In this document: positions 1 through 13,000 of the stretch, in pieces
Numbering within the stretch: the first letter of the stretch is position 1
Layout of the letters: each line of letters starts with the position of its first letter
Assembly (NCBI GenBank): GCA_025201705.1
Contig: MU616713.1
Location: 1 to 50,650 of the forward strand
Length of the DNA stretch: 50,650 bases
Source of the DNA: Dissophora ornata
Lineage: Eukaryota > Mortierellomycota > Mortierellomycetes > Mortierellales > Mortierellaceae
Direction: 5' to 3'
Position numbers and translations under genes: made by a program
The notes under the pieces: generated by a model
What the model was told of the DNA's origin: nothing
The model's input: the letters and a program-made list of their open reading frames with translations, nothing else
Database searches by the model: none

Positions 1-93
1 AAAAAAAAACAACGACAGTACATCCGTTTTATTTTGTATTTCTTTGTAGTGTACGATTTTCTTGTTATTTCCAATAATATAGGCACATTTTAG

Positions 94-3000
94 TTACTCC
101 AAGACCAGCAGCTCGCCAACACGTCCCATGAACTCCTGTAGCGCGACACGAACATCCGTCCGCTCTACACCCACTAACCGAATCGCCAACCGGAAGTAGT
201 CTGGCAACTCCTTGCGCAATCCCTGGTACTTTCTTTTGTCCGCCTCCATCGTCAACTGCTGTCGTCCACCATTAGCAGTCGGAGATGGCGACATTGCGGG
301 TGACGATCGCTTTGACAACGAAGACGAAGACGACAATGATGGCGAGTTCGCCTCACCGCCTGATGTGGTCACCACCGCAGCGTTGGGCCACCAGATTGGC
401 GTCCTCTGAAGCTCACGCAACACCATAATTGTCAGCTGAGACTGGTTCACAATTACGTCCTTCGGATACTTGCTTGGTTCACTGAGCATGCCCAGGTACC
501 TGGCTACAATCAGCTTTGATTCCTGAACTAGCGGCTCTAGCACCGCTTGGATCTCATCTTCGGCGTCATAACCATCGCCGTCTCCGAACTGACGGTAAAA
601 GTCGAACAGGACGGAGACGTACGTCGTTAACGCCAGGTTCTCCTGCTTGAACATGTTTGGCATCTGTTGGATCTGGCCAGATTTGTAGAGATAGTGTCGG
701 AGTTCGTAATTATCATTGAACGCCCTCACGAACCGGTACGACTTGCGCAGGCACTCCAACCAGCGATGACGGAGTCCTGTTGGCATGTTGTGCAAGAATC
801 GTGGCTTGATTACTTGTGCTGCAAGAGACACCTGATCCTGACCTGATGAGACCGAGGGCGAAGACGAGTGAGAGCCTGCGGCCGATTCGCGATCGCTCTG
901 ACCTTGAGGCGCCTGGTTCTGGCCCTGGGGCGGGTTTGCAGGTCCAGAGACTTGATGGGCAGCATACGGGGAAGATGAAGATGGCCATAATGATAAATCC
1001 ACCAAAGCCATCTCTTTGACAAACGTGATTGCCACCAAATGAATCGCGCACTTTGTCACAGTCTCCTGGAAATCAAACTTGGGTGCCGATGCAGCTGGTG
1101 CAGGGGTGGCAGCAGCTGGTGCGCCCTCTGCGGCGGCGGCGTTCTCCGAAGGTTGGGCAGCGGCATTGGCGCCAGTGTCGAGAACCATCACCTCGTGTGG
1201 TGTTGTCATCTCAAAGATGGTCTCGAGTGTAGACGTGACAAGCTCCCATCGCTCTTCATCAAACATGGGGCCATTCTTCGTGACCAGCTGGCTCAAACAA
1301 AAGATGCCCATTTGTCCCAAGTTCTCGCTCTTCTTGCTCACCAACAATGTGATGAGCTCCAGGAGCCCTTTCAGGAAATCCGTCTGGGCATAAAACACTT
1401 GGTGATACTGCCGAGAGTAGAGGTTGATCATCAGTCGAAGTGCCTGGATCCAAATAGTAGTTGTTAAGTCCCGTCTCTTGTAATCGGGATCCTTCAAGTC
1501 CTCAAAGATGGGCATCAGTACGACACGGTAAATCTTGGACCAGTACTGCGACTCAAAAATCTCCCCAGATCCGTTCAAAATCTCAAAGAGAGTGACCAGG
1601 GCCCTAGAACGAACGTTGGGCAGCTCAGAGTCGATCACGACGCGTGACAGTCCGTAGACGATTGGGAACCACTTCAGGAAGAATGTGTCCTCGTCTTCCT
1701 CCTCGACTACAGTTTCTCTAGCCTGACCCTCCCCGATGACCAGTTGCTTTTCCTGCTGGAGTTGATCCTCCTTGGAGGTGGCCGCAGCCTTGGCCTCAAG
1801 CCATAGTCCACGTGCACATTTTTTCAGCAGAATCATTGCACCGTTGACAACCTCCTCATCGTAGTTGAAGCAAAACTCGACCAAGCAGTTGACATAGTCA
1901 ACAAAACTCGTCTCAATAACCTCAAAGCTGTTTTCATAGATCATTTGCACAATTCCGAACGCGTTTTCGACCAGAGCACCGTTTCCGTGGGTCGCTGTCC
2001 TGCCAAAAACCCCAAACATGGGTTTCCATCCAGAGCGAATGTTGCTAGCGCGAGCTGTAATCATCTGCCGAAGACTCTGGATGATTAAATCATGGATTGC
2101 AGCAGACGGGTTGTTCTTGTAAATGTGTTCGAATGGTCGCAACAGCTCATTCTGGGTGTTGAAGTGTGCCAGCTCATCACGAGCCAGGAACTTCATAGCC
2201 AGTTGACGTAGGGAGTCGATCGCAAACGTAGAAACGTTGGCATTTGAGCTACAGCCGACGGCGTTGAAGTACGACTGAAGAATGCGCCAAATCTGGGTCC
2301 ACTCGAAACGAATACGCACCATGTTGTAGTCGGCTATAAGAGTGAGCGAAATAAAGTGACCGTCAATATCAATGCTTATCTAACATTATACAGTACATGC
2401 CTCTTGAAATTTTATGTACATACCAATCTCGACGATTCGCTGCAACATGTACATCCTAGGTGCATTGCGAGAGCCCTCGACCTCATCCAGGGACACTGCG
2501 CAGATTGACTTGAAGAGATGGACAATGGCATCTCCACTCAGGGAGATACTGTTGGCGAAAATTTTGTCGATAGCGATGATAGTGTCTTGAGACTGGAACT
2601 CGTTCATCATGGCAGACAGAGAAGCCTTGCGTCTAGAAGAGGATTGGGGTGTTTGTGCCGTCGAATTTGCAGATGTGACTCCAGAGGGCGTATGCTGGTA
2701 GTCGACTCCGTTGAAGCCCTCGGTCGATACTCTTCCTCCTCGTGGAATCAACTGCAGTTGCTCCATAGAACTGATGGTCTTTAAGATCAAGTTCCAGTTG
2801 CCATCCAGATATTCGCCCATTGTGTTGGCAACCTTCAACAACGTACGGATCGCCAGGACATTCTTAGGCTGCATCTCACTGACATGATTCATGCCGGTCA
2901 GCTTAGTCAAGGATGAGATAAACGCATCACGTTCCACTTCCATGTGGAAAATGCTTGCAATACGGATAGCATTGGTCATTCCACGCAGACAGAGATCGAT

Positions 3001-6000
3001 CGCCTCAGCATTGATAGCAGCAAACTCGCGAGTTTTTGGCTCAGACTTATTGGCAAAGACACTGGGATCAACAGCTTCCTCAAATGCCAAGCTGAGCGTC
3101 GCCATGGCTGGCCAGCAGGCCACGGCAAACATGGGCTTCACATGCTCCGCATGCGTCGCATTCCTCCAGGCAGCTGTGCTCTTGACACGACCCTCGTTGC
3201 CAGCCAAGAGGGCACGGGCGTTCTTTTGCATCTGAGAAATGGCCATGTCGTACAATTCCTGGCGTTGCTTGTTGTTAACCACAGTCGTAGCATTCGACTT
3301 GGTAGCCTCCCTTGCTTGCTCCTCCTCGAGCACAATCTCGCTGGTGGAAATGTTGTGGAAAATCTCGGCGAGGTACTCATCGGGCAAGTTGCTGTTATCG
3401 TTGATACCTCGGTTGTTCTTGATAAAATCGGATACATCCATCCTGCGCTTAACGTTGCCCGAATGCTGATCCGTATTGAGCATGATGACCGAGAACGCAA
3501 GGGTATAAGCGGTATCAGCGTTGGCAAAGACTTTTGAGTTGGTATCGCAATATCTGTCCGCAAACTTTTCCATCAGGCGGTCAATTTTTTGCGACTCTCC
3601 AGGAAGACGGAACGTTTGCAGGAACATGCGCAGCGCATCCACAAATCCAACACCGGTGAAGTCGAGAATATCCACGAAAGCGTGCATCACCCTGATCGCC
3701 TTTTCATCTCCTTCTCCAATGTACTCTCCAATCGCAGCCTTGTCTAGGCTTGGTGTTGTCATCAGATAAGCTGCAATGGATTGATGGTTGTCCTGAACAA
3801 AGCCCTGTTGGATCAGGAAGTTGACTCCCTTCATAGGTTTGCTGTTGAAAAGTCGTACGCCCTTCAAGAAGAGCTGCTTGCGCGTCATAATCTCTTCAAA
3901 TTCGGCAGGATGATCGTCTCCCAGGGAGTCTGCAGATCCAACCGTATTGACAGATGTCGAAGACATATTGGAGCCGGAACTTTGCTGGGAGCGCATGGAC
4001 ATGGCAAGCAAGGGGTTCTTGGAGACAATAACAGGATGCGACATTTTGTTGTAGAGGCCGGGTGGAGTCTGAGTAGATCTGGGTGAGAGGGGTGATCCAG
4101 TAGGGCTGTCAATACTGATGACTTCCTGTTGCTGCTGTTGTGGTGAGGCTGGCGCGGTTCCGAGATCAGCAGACGTGTCACGGGCGTGTCCATTCGATGA
4201 GGCATTCGCAGAAGCGTTGACTGCTGCTGCAATTAACTCTGGCAAAGGAAGAACCGCACCCACATCCTTGGACCAATCAACCAGAGAATCCAGGACGGAA
4301 ACCATACACCGCAATCCCTGCAATGCCAACCGACGATCCTGAATCAAAGCCCAGGCGTCTCTCTCGTTAAGAAGCAATTGCTTACCCATCATATTTCCGA
4401 GAGTGGCGGAAGCGTTTGCCTTTCCTCGACCCTGAGCGATGCGCGATAGTGAGTTGACAATATGTTCAAAGATGGACGCCATCGAAAAATCACAGTCGAA
4501 GTTGAGATAGATGTCGACAAGTGACTGAGGGTTGGAGCAAATCTTGTGCAGGCCCTGCAAGACCATCTCCTTTTGCCTCAAAGTGGCGTTCGACATATCC
4601 AAGAACTTCAAGTAAAACTCGTTGAATAAGACCTCGACCTCCGCTTTCAGCTGCGCTCGGTAGTAACGAAGCACAGTCAAGAATAACGAGAGCGAAAACT
4701 CGAAGAGAGTCTCGTTAGCAGAGACTCCATTCTGCGACAAGGAGACACAGAGATACTGACGAACAGCGCCTACAAACAAGTCGTCAGACTGGAAGATTGG
4801 TCCAGAGTTGTTCATCATGGAAAGGATCAATTCCAGAACCAAGGCACGGCCGCGGACCGAGAGCTCTTCCTGTTGTGCATTGTTGGGGGTGATGTCAGAC
4901 CTGAGTGAGAGTTTGCAAAGGAGTCGGAAAGTGAGGTATGCATCCTGTCGAGAGACCCTGCAAGCAGCGATGGCAACTTCATGAGGAGTGAGTTCCTTTG
5001 GCTTGGCTGCGACTGGCGGAACGACTGTCACAGCTGATGTTACCGATGGTGATCGTTCCAGGACTGGCGAAAGGGGCAGAGGAATATCGCTTGGGGATAT
5101 CGCTTGGTTGGTCTCTTGGGCTTCCTGATTCTGCTCCTGCTCTTGTAATTGCTCCTGCTCCTGCTCCTGCTCTGTCTCAGACTGGGCAGTAGGGGTGGAT
5201 TCCTCCACCACCTCGACTGCAGTATCCACTTCCACCTCGATAGTGATCGCCTTTTCTGAAGCATCTTCGGACGTAGGAGTGGCTGTTCCCTCTGATGGTG
5301 GGCGCTCCTGTACCACAATTGAATGTTTCCTAAGAGTCTTTTCAAGCGCGTGGAGAGCGTGCGCGTCCGTTTCCATTTTTGAGATGACCAAGTTGACCAT
5401 CTGGGTCAGTCCAGCCTTGGCAGTTGCCTGCAGAATGGGCGACTTTGCCCAGCAGCAAATGTTGGAGCTGGACTGGATGATCTTCAGAAGCGAGGCGTGG
5501 TGGACATGGCATGTTGATGAGGTCACTATGGTCAACAGGATCTAAAGGCATCATTCATCAGAAAGCAAGAGTTAGGCTACAGCTATCCCATCATTGATCG
5601 AATAATGCATTGAGTCTCATCTTGCGCTACCATGAATTACCTTAATGATTTGCAACTGAACATTGTCGTCGACGGTTCCTGGACCACGGTAAGTCATGCA
5701 AACAGTATGGACAATCTCATCGAGCAGCCGTGGTGGGTCGGGGTAATGATTCGGGCCAACAGTATTGGCGCCAGGCAAGTTGGGAACGAGATGATCTGTT
5801 GGATCTGAACAGTCGATATGGCTCAAGTCGTTGATTTCGCTGAAGGCAGCAAACTTTGGGCGGCCGATGGCAGAGGATGGCACGGGTGTGGTGCGGGTAG
5901 CAGGCGGAAGAATTAGGAGTTCATCGCCAGTCAATTTGCCGTGGGCGATGAGTTTGTGAAGGGCATCGAGGGCCAAGACTTTGACCTTGTTGGAGACAGA

Positions 6001-6312
6001 GGGGGCACATGCCAGCTTGAAGACGTTCCAGTACTCTTCTGCGTCGAGCGAATCGAATTCGATTGAGGACGAAGACTTGATCGCAACGGATTCCGGCGTG
6101 TGTGGTGGTGGTCTGGATTCGTCAATGCTTGCGGCGGGGGTCTGATGTTGGGATGCGTTGGAGATGGACTGCTTCGGGACGGATGATGCGGTGGCAAGCT
6201 TGAAGGCCTGGAGCCTCTCCATGGCGCCCTGCACAGCGTCGACGAGCTCCCGCTCTTTGCGAGGATGGGCCTCGGCCAAGAGTCGCTGCAGAGCGAGTTC
6301 TAAGCTCGACAT
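94..6312 (-). CDS. SEC7: Sec7/BIG-family Arf guanine nucleotide exchange factor
   Basis: Activates Arf GTPases at the trans-Golgi by GDP/GTP exchange, driving coat recruitment. Three exons (6312-5641, 5541-2424, 2333-94) with GT-AG introns sum to 6030 nt, 2009 residues, the usual size for large fungal Sec7 proteins. The Sec7 domain lies at about residues 774-960; its motif FRLPGESQKIDR holds the catalytic Glu near residue 871. The HUS-box motif NFDCD lies upstream, between the N-terminal DCB region and Sec7. C-terminal HDS-type helical repeats follow, with Ser/Pro/Ala-rich linkers. An acidic Glu/Gln-repeat stretch is encoded near 5100-5200. The start ATG at 6312-6310 opens MSSLELALQRLL. The second splice joins GAG ATT G to CC GAC, restoring a conserved-looking EIADYN segment. 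Divergent from the RING gene across a 1.2 kb spacer. Family assignment is very secure. Confidence 0.95.
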
Positions 6313-7512
6313 GGCTTAGGAGGGATATTTATGGAGGAAGATGGATGGAAAGTAGAGTGGATGATGGAAGGACAGGGGATGAATGAACGTGAAATAAAAA
6401 AAGAGAAAGGAGAGAGACGGCCGACAGGAAGACGGACGAGGAGAGGAGGAGAGGAGTGATGGAGAGATGGAGAGGGAGCGAAGGATGGGTCGCGATGGAA
6501 GAAAGCCATCAGCGTCTCATCTAGAAATCTAGATTCACGTCGACGCCACTACCACGTCCAATGTGGGCTGGTGTGCTCACAGAAATGAATCGTGGCTACA
6601 CCACGCGCAGACACGACACAAGCCATTTTTTGGGACAGGAACGCAGCGCCATCATTGCCGGAAATACCCCTGGCAGCAAACACACGTCGACCAACAACCC
6701 CGGCTGTTGCCACGGAATTAGTTAGGCATGGCTCAACCCTTTCCGGGAATATGAACTTCCTTCTCCGCGCACACCATGCTCGCCGTCGCACACGCAGGCA
6801 CACACGCCTGCTCCCCATTCTTCCGCTCTCCCTCTCTTTCTACCTCCAACGCGCTATCCTCTTCCTTGCATTCGCAGCTGCCCAGCTAGGTTGTATACGT
6901 GTCTACAGTGCTCGTCTACGACGCACAGCTGCAGAGTGGGAATGATTCTGAGAAGCAATCTTCTCTCTGCTTTGTCCGGCCCGTGTTTTCCTCGGGCTCT
7001 CTCCACTACCCCACAGCGCAGCGCATGTGTCATCGTACCTCTGAATGCCCTTCGCCGATAGACACTTGCCCTTCCCAAATGCATGTCCCTGGCACTGCCC
7101 TCCCTGCTTGCAGCCCGTCCCTTCCCCGTGTTATTTATCCTTGTGCCCTTACTTCATTGCTTCAGCGTGCTGGTTTTACTGCTCAGTTTAACGCCGCAAA
7201 GAGGAACCCGACAACGCCTAACGGGGGAACATATTTTTCCACACATCTGCTTCTCTCTCCCCCTTGCGTCGCTCTTGTTCATTCGTCTTTCATTCATCGT
7301 CACGCTTCCATCATCCCTCCCTGACATGCAGCAAGCAGCAGTGGCGTCCTGTCTTCTTCTTCTCTGAGCCTGCAGCCCTTTCTTCACACACCCTCCACGT
7401 CGGTCGTCCTCGTCTCTCACAGTCCCTGCTTTGCCTCCTTCCTCTGAGTTCTTTTCTTGCCACTATCCGCACTATTTTCAACGTTTCAACAGCTCTGAAG
7501 AATACGGAAAAA
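6313..7512. promoter_or_regulatory. divergent intergenic region between the Sec7 and RING genes
   Basis: About 1.2 kb between two divergent start codons. On each side the stretch next to the gene is pyrimidine-rich on the coding strand (about 6320-6500 read on minus, 7230-7470 on plus), as is usual for leaders and core promoters in this window. Short ORFs here lack family features. I see no clear TATA box or gene. Confidence 0.45.
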
Positions 7513-9863
7513 ATGGCCGCTTCGAGGCGATTCCGCCTGGCCCAAGCCCTCGTCTTTATCCTCACCGCACTCTCCTTCTCCACCCACAACGTTGCCCATG
7601 CTAGCATCTTTGGGGCCCCTGTTAGCAAGTTGAGCTATGACCGTATCTCGGTCAAGGATGTACCCTCTAGCATCGGTACCGCCGATACGATTGTCGGGGG
7701 CAACAACATCGCCGCTGGCACCATCAGCCAAACGGGTTCTATCCCAAAAGACGGATTGTCGGTAAACGAACCAAAATATGCAACATGACCAATCAATGCC
7801 CCCAGGAACTGAGACACGACTTTACATCTGGCACTGTCAACTAAAATCGCCTTTTTTTTTGGAATGGTGTACGCAGGGAGTCTTGTTCGACATGGGATAC
7901 GCATGTACTCCAGGGTTCGATGCCAACAACACTCTCTCCCCGCCCGACTTTTATGGCCTTCCGAGGATAGCGCTGATTCGTCGCGGAGGACCGACTACGA
8001 ATGACACCTGCACCTTCCGTACCAAGATTCTCAATGCGCTGGCCAACAGCTCAATCGCGGCTATTGTATACAACAATCCCGGCACAGCCGCGGTTGATGG
8101 CGCAACAGCCTCCGCGGACTCATCAGAGGCAGCCTTGGGTATCCCAGGGATGTTGATCTCATATGATGATGGGATGATGTTGAGGACATTGCTACAAGAG
8201 TCTGTGGACAGCACTAGCGTGGATTTCTATAATCGTGTAAGGGTCACACTGACCATGGACCAGAAAATGTCTGTCATCTGGGAGTTTGTGTTGATCATCG
8301 TTGTGGTCCTGCTAGCGATCTCGTTCACCGTTTCAGGTAAGGCAAATTCTGGAGCTGGGAAAGACTACCTGTGTGTGCCATCATTCTTTTTGTCCATGTG
8401 TACGGCGAGGATTGGTGGTTTTTCTTTCTTTCTTGATTTGGGCTTCACAAACCGAGAACCGTTGATATGCGCTCTGTATCTTCGCTTTCGTGCAAAGAAA
8501 AACAAACAAAACAGCCTAATTAAATATTCTTCCATCAATGAAAACTGCGATAGTGGTACTGCATTGTCGACTTTACGCGTTACGACAGCGCATTCGCATG
8601 GATGCCCTAGCAAGAGGAGCGGACGTATTGCCGAATGGCACCATACGGATGAGAAGACTCACGCTGGACAAAGCAGCACTGGATGAGCTCCCTGTCAGAG
8701 TCTATGGGCAGGATCGTGTGCCTTCTCTGTCTGGTTCAGGTTCTGAACCAGCGACTGCTGCAACTGCAACAGCAGTAGCAGGAACAGCGGCTATAATCTC
8801 TACAACGCCAGAAGCAAGCAGCAGCAGTATTAAAAAGGAGGATCATATCGAAGCAGATGCCAGCAATAACAACCCATCGAGGAGCAACTCTTTCAAAGGA
8901 TCCATCTCTGGCAAATCGATTCGGTCACTCAAAGCTCTGGCTGCCGCAACCGCTCTCGATGCTGTTACTAATGCCCAGGAGACGTCAACACCCGCACCAT
9001 CTATAACACCCGCACCGACGCCTGTTTTGGATGAAGTGACAGGCGACACATGTGCCGTCTGCCTTGAGGAATTCGAGGATGGAGAAGAGCTCCGCATACT
9101 ACCTTGTCGCCACGAGTTCCACTGTGAATGTATCGGTAAGTGGCGCAAGAAAAGAGGCAGTAGCGAATATATATCATTTTACAAAGATGCCAAAAGGAAC
9201 GACGCGAAAGTTAACTCTGCATAAACGTTTTTAAATCGATGAATAGATCCATGGCTGGTCCGGAAGAGTTCAACTTGTCCACTCTGCAAATACGACTGTC
9301 TACCCCAAGTTACCGAAGAAATCGAAGGACAAGTCGAGGACGCCAACATCGTCGTTCCAAATGACCGGTTCGTGGAGTTTATCATGGGGCCAGATTGGAT
9401 AGCGTCCAGGGCAATGCGGGGACATAATGGCACCAACACCATTGACCGGATTGGATATTTCCTCGGAACTATCTCTGATCGCCTACGAGGACGACCGCCA
9501 CGACCACCTCCAGGTCCTACCGTTCATGCTATGTCCCGTCCAGCAACACCTCTATATCGTGTTGATGTTGCAAGCAGCAGTCGAGCGATTCAACTGGACG
9601 AGCATGGACAGGTACCGTTACAGTTAATTACGCCGAGAGGGGTTTCTACAGCACCCCTGGGTCCGACAAGAGCAGCTTCGTTATCATCGCAGTCGTCTCA
9701 ACGAGCTAGGTCTGTGGATGAACCGACGGTTGTGTCTGTGCCTTCAGTATCAGTAGAAGAGGCTAAGCATGAGGATATGGAGCTCGAGCCATCGTCTTCC
9801 TCCGGCCCATCCGCCGTCGTCGATATACCCACTTCACACGAGCCTGAAGTCCCACAACATTAA
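7513..9863 (+). CDS. PA-TM-RING type membrane E3 ubiquitin ligase
   Basis: Predicted endomembrane ubiquitin ligase with a lumenal protease-associated (PA) domain and a cytosolic RING-H2 finger. Exons 7513-7761, 7877-8336, 8554-9135 and 9247-9863 sum to 1908 nt (635 residues). Residues 1-30 look like a signal peptide (hydrophobic VFILTALSF, then AHA). The PA-like region covers about residues 40-200 and includes RIALIRRGG and CTFRTK. A transmembrane helix ([14 protein letters not shown]) lies near residues 213-243; the second intron falls inside the sequence just after it. The RING-H2 at about 402-443 reads CAVCLEEF, then CRHEFHCEC, then CPLC, and is rebuilt only by joining exon 3 to exon 4 (G|AT = Asp, giving DPWL). 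The tail is low-complexity Ser/Pro-rich. Architecture resembles RNF13/RNF167 relatives; the substrate cannot be inferred. Confidence 0.92.
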
Positions 9864-10000
9864 ATGATTAGGTGGACCGACCCAGCACCGAGAAACAATC
9901 GACAGCTTAATTATGCGTGAAAAGTACGCATGCATATATACCTATTTAGCCTTTCGCCACATAATAAAGTCGTTTGCATTACTGTATTGAGTCCAAGTTA

Positions 10001-13000
10001 CTATCTGAAAGATGGCCTGCCCACGCCAGCTCCAAGACTCTCAACCTCCACGGATGGACTCACAATGTCATCCGTGTCCATGTACATCCCTAGCTCCTCC
10101 TCATCCCCTTCTTCATCCTGTTCTCGGATCACGATCTCCAACCGACTCAACTCTAACGGCTCGTCCTCTGAAAGCGTCTCCAACACACTACAACTAGCTA
10201 TCTGATTCAATTTCCTCAGCTTTGGAGACGGGGCCACGCCAGACCAAGGTGACGACGATGACGAACTCGAAAATTCCAACAAGGCGGAGGAATCATCCGA
10301 ATGCATCGACAATAATGTCGCCATAGTATCCTGCTCTCTCAACTCCTTTGACGCTTGAGCTCTTGCTCGATGCTTAGAACGTTTCTCGTGGATCAGTGCC
10401 TGCTCTTGAGCCCAGCTGGCCACACTTCTTGTACGCTGTAGCTGCTGCTGAGCGGGGTCCGCGAGCAATTGTTGCTGCTGATCACGTAGTGGTTGGAGTG
10501 CGCCATGGGCGAGTAGGAAGCGCTCAATAGGGTCATGACGACCTTCTGACTGCGTCTGTTGCTGTTTGATAGACAGAGAAGGAAGAGGACGGCCGGGACT
10601 AGTGGGGTCGTCACTACTATGGGCGCCACTGGTGAATGATGGGATTAAGGATGAGATAGGGATAGCGCCGGGCGCCGTGGATATATCGCGGTTTGGAAGA
10701 CGGAAGAGGCTTTGAGATGGTTGGAGTGTCGAACTGTCGGACGTCAGTGCGTGAGGTCGGGACTTGGAAATGGAGTAAACAGGGTAGGGGTGCTTGTACT
10801 CTTCTTCGTACCGGTCGTCAGCTTCTGCGATAAACCCATGGTCTTGACGTTCTTCCTCTTCGTCGCTGCCACCGAGCCTGAATGCGCCGCCATCCTCCTG
10901 GCCACTCTGTTGAATGGCGGGCGTCCTGCTTAGAGGAAGCATATCAAGCAAATGCAATTCACCACCAGTAGCAGCTCTTCTTCCACCTCTTCGAACGGTT
11001 GCTTCGCCTTCGCCACCGCCCCCTATGTAAACTGTTGAAGACGATTTGAGTAGAGGATACCCATCCAGAGTTGGGAATCTAGAAACTGCTTGCTGTGGCG
11101 TAGCAATATCCATGCCGCCTATGATTTCTTCAATCGAGTAATCGCTCCTGCCATCCGTCTCAACTCTCGCTTCCTGTGGCTTTCTGCTAAAGTTCTTGTG
11201 AAGGGTTGACAGTGTTATAGAGCCCGTTGGGAACGGGGATTGATCCTCCGTCATGGACCCTGCGGAAGCTGATTCTCCACAATCGTCCCCGTCTTCCAAA
11301 CTCGACGGGTATGGTGTCGGGACACGATCTTTACTCGACCTGATATTGCCAAATCCGTTACCCTGGCCCCTCGTATTGCTATTCTTTTCAATAGACCTGC
11401 TTGTCAGTCCTACACTCAGGTTAAATATACTGTCGATCGCGTTCACTGGGGGTTTAACGGGTTGCGCAGTCAGCGCCTCTGAGGACGACGATATGCTGTT
11501 GCCCGAATAGTCGTGGTGGAGCGTTGTCATCGGAGGGGTTATCGAGCTAGTAGAAGCATCCCCTTTAGACTGGGCGCCGCCCGAACGACTCGTCGTTGCG
11601 TCCGTGGTGCTCTCAGTCGTTGGCGGCACGACTGAGATTTCTGGCAACCCCTGAGGATTCGTGTTCATGGTAAAGGGGCTCGCCAACAATAGACCCGATC
11701 TCACAGAGCTACTATACTCAGGGCTAGATCCTGCAGCCAGAGGGATGGCGTCAGGCAAGTCGGGCTCTGGAGAAGAGGATGGGTTTGAATTCTTGATAGC
11801 AAGCTCCTGCGAAATCATCTCAGGCGATTCTGAGAACGGAATACCCAAAATCGATGATGGGTGACTTTGATTCGAAGAAATGCTGGTCGTCGTGAGATTC
11901 GAGCAGTGTTGTCCACGCTGTTGATGACCTAGCCTTGAAGATTTTTCAGAATTGGCGCCGCGTGATACAATTTCTGGCTTCAGCTGTTGCCTCTTGGCGG
12001 TCGCGATAGGGCCCCTTCTTGGCGGTGATAACGGTTCTAAAGGCCGATGCATGTGCTGCCGAAGTTGCTGTTGCCGAATCTGAGGGCCAGGGTTGGTCCC
12101 AAAATTATGTCCATGTCGCGACTTTGTCTTTTCTGGTGCCACTGGAGTTTTAAATTTTTGGACCACAGCCTGAGATGTCGTTTGATATGTTGGGCTCAAC
12201 AGCGGTCCTAAGTCCTCCATCTCATAGAGCTGCTGCTTCCTTGGATGGTCATCCTTGAAGGGACGAGAAGGAGGAATCCGATGAGAGGCGCGACTGACAT
12301 CCTTGGCTCCTCCTGTAAAGTCGGTCCTGGCTTTGAACCACGAGACGGCAAACATAATCGCCAACACGACCAGAACAATGGGGGCGTAATTGAAGTTATT
12401 CTTGCTTAAAGGAAATGTCGAGGGAAACATTAAAAACAAGGATAGAAACAAGAGCCAGGCAATGGATATCATATGCAGAGGTCTGGAGAGTCGACCGAGC
12501 TTGAAGGCGCCAGCGATGAAGTGAAAGTTCCCCTCTTGCGTAAGGCGCATCCACAAAGGGATTACTAATAGAAAATTTGACCTGATGTTAGTGTTCGGGT
12601 CTGCAAACACGCACACTTCCCTTGCGTTAGTGAGCACTCACCAAAGCAAATATTGGACGTTATGCAACCCAGACTGGCAATCCATTGGAAGGCTATCGTG
12701 TTGCCCCAAAAGTACGGAAAGATGCAGCACATGCAGGCAGCTGTCACCAACCAAGAAACACGTTGTGGAGTCTTTCTTTGAGGGTGGAGATGGTTCCAAT
12801 AGGACGAATGAGGAACACCTCCATCTCTAGCAAACGAGTAGACTATTCTGGTAGCCATTGAGAGACGAATGACTCCAGTGCAGAAAATGGCCACAAGCAC
12901 CATTGCCATAAACACAGCTCCGGTATAATTGCCTAGTGTCTCGAGAATGACCCTGACTCCAGGCAGGGTCTCGTCGAGAAGACCTTTGATCGGCTTTGTG

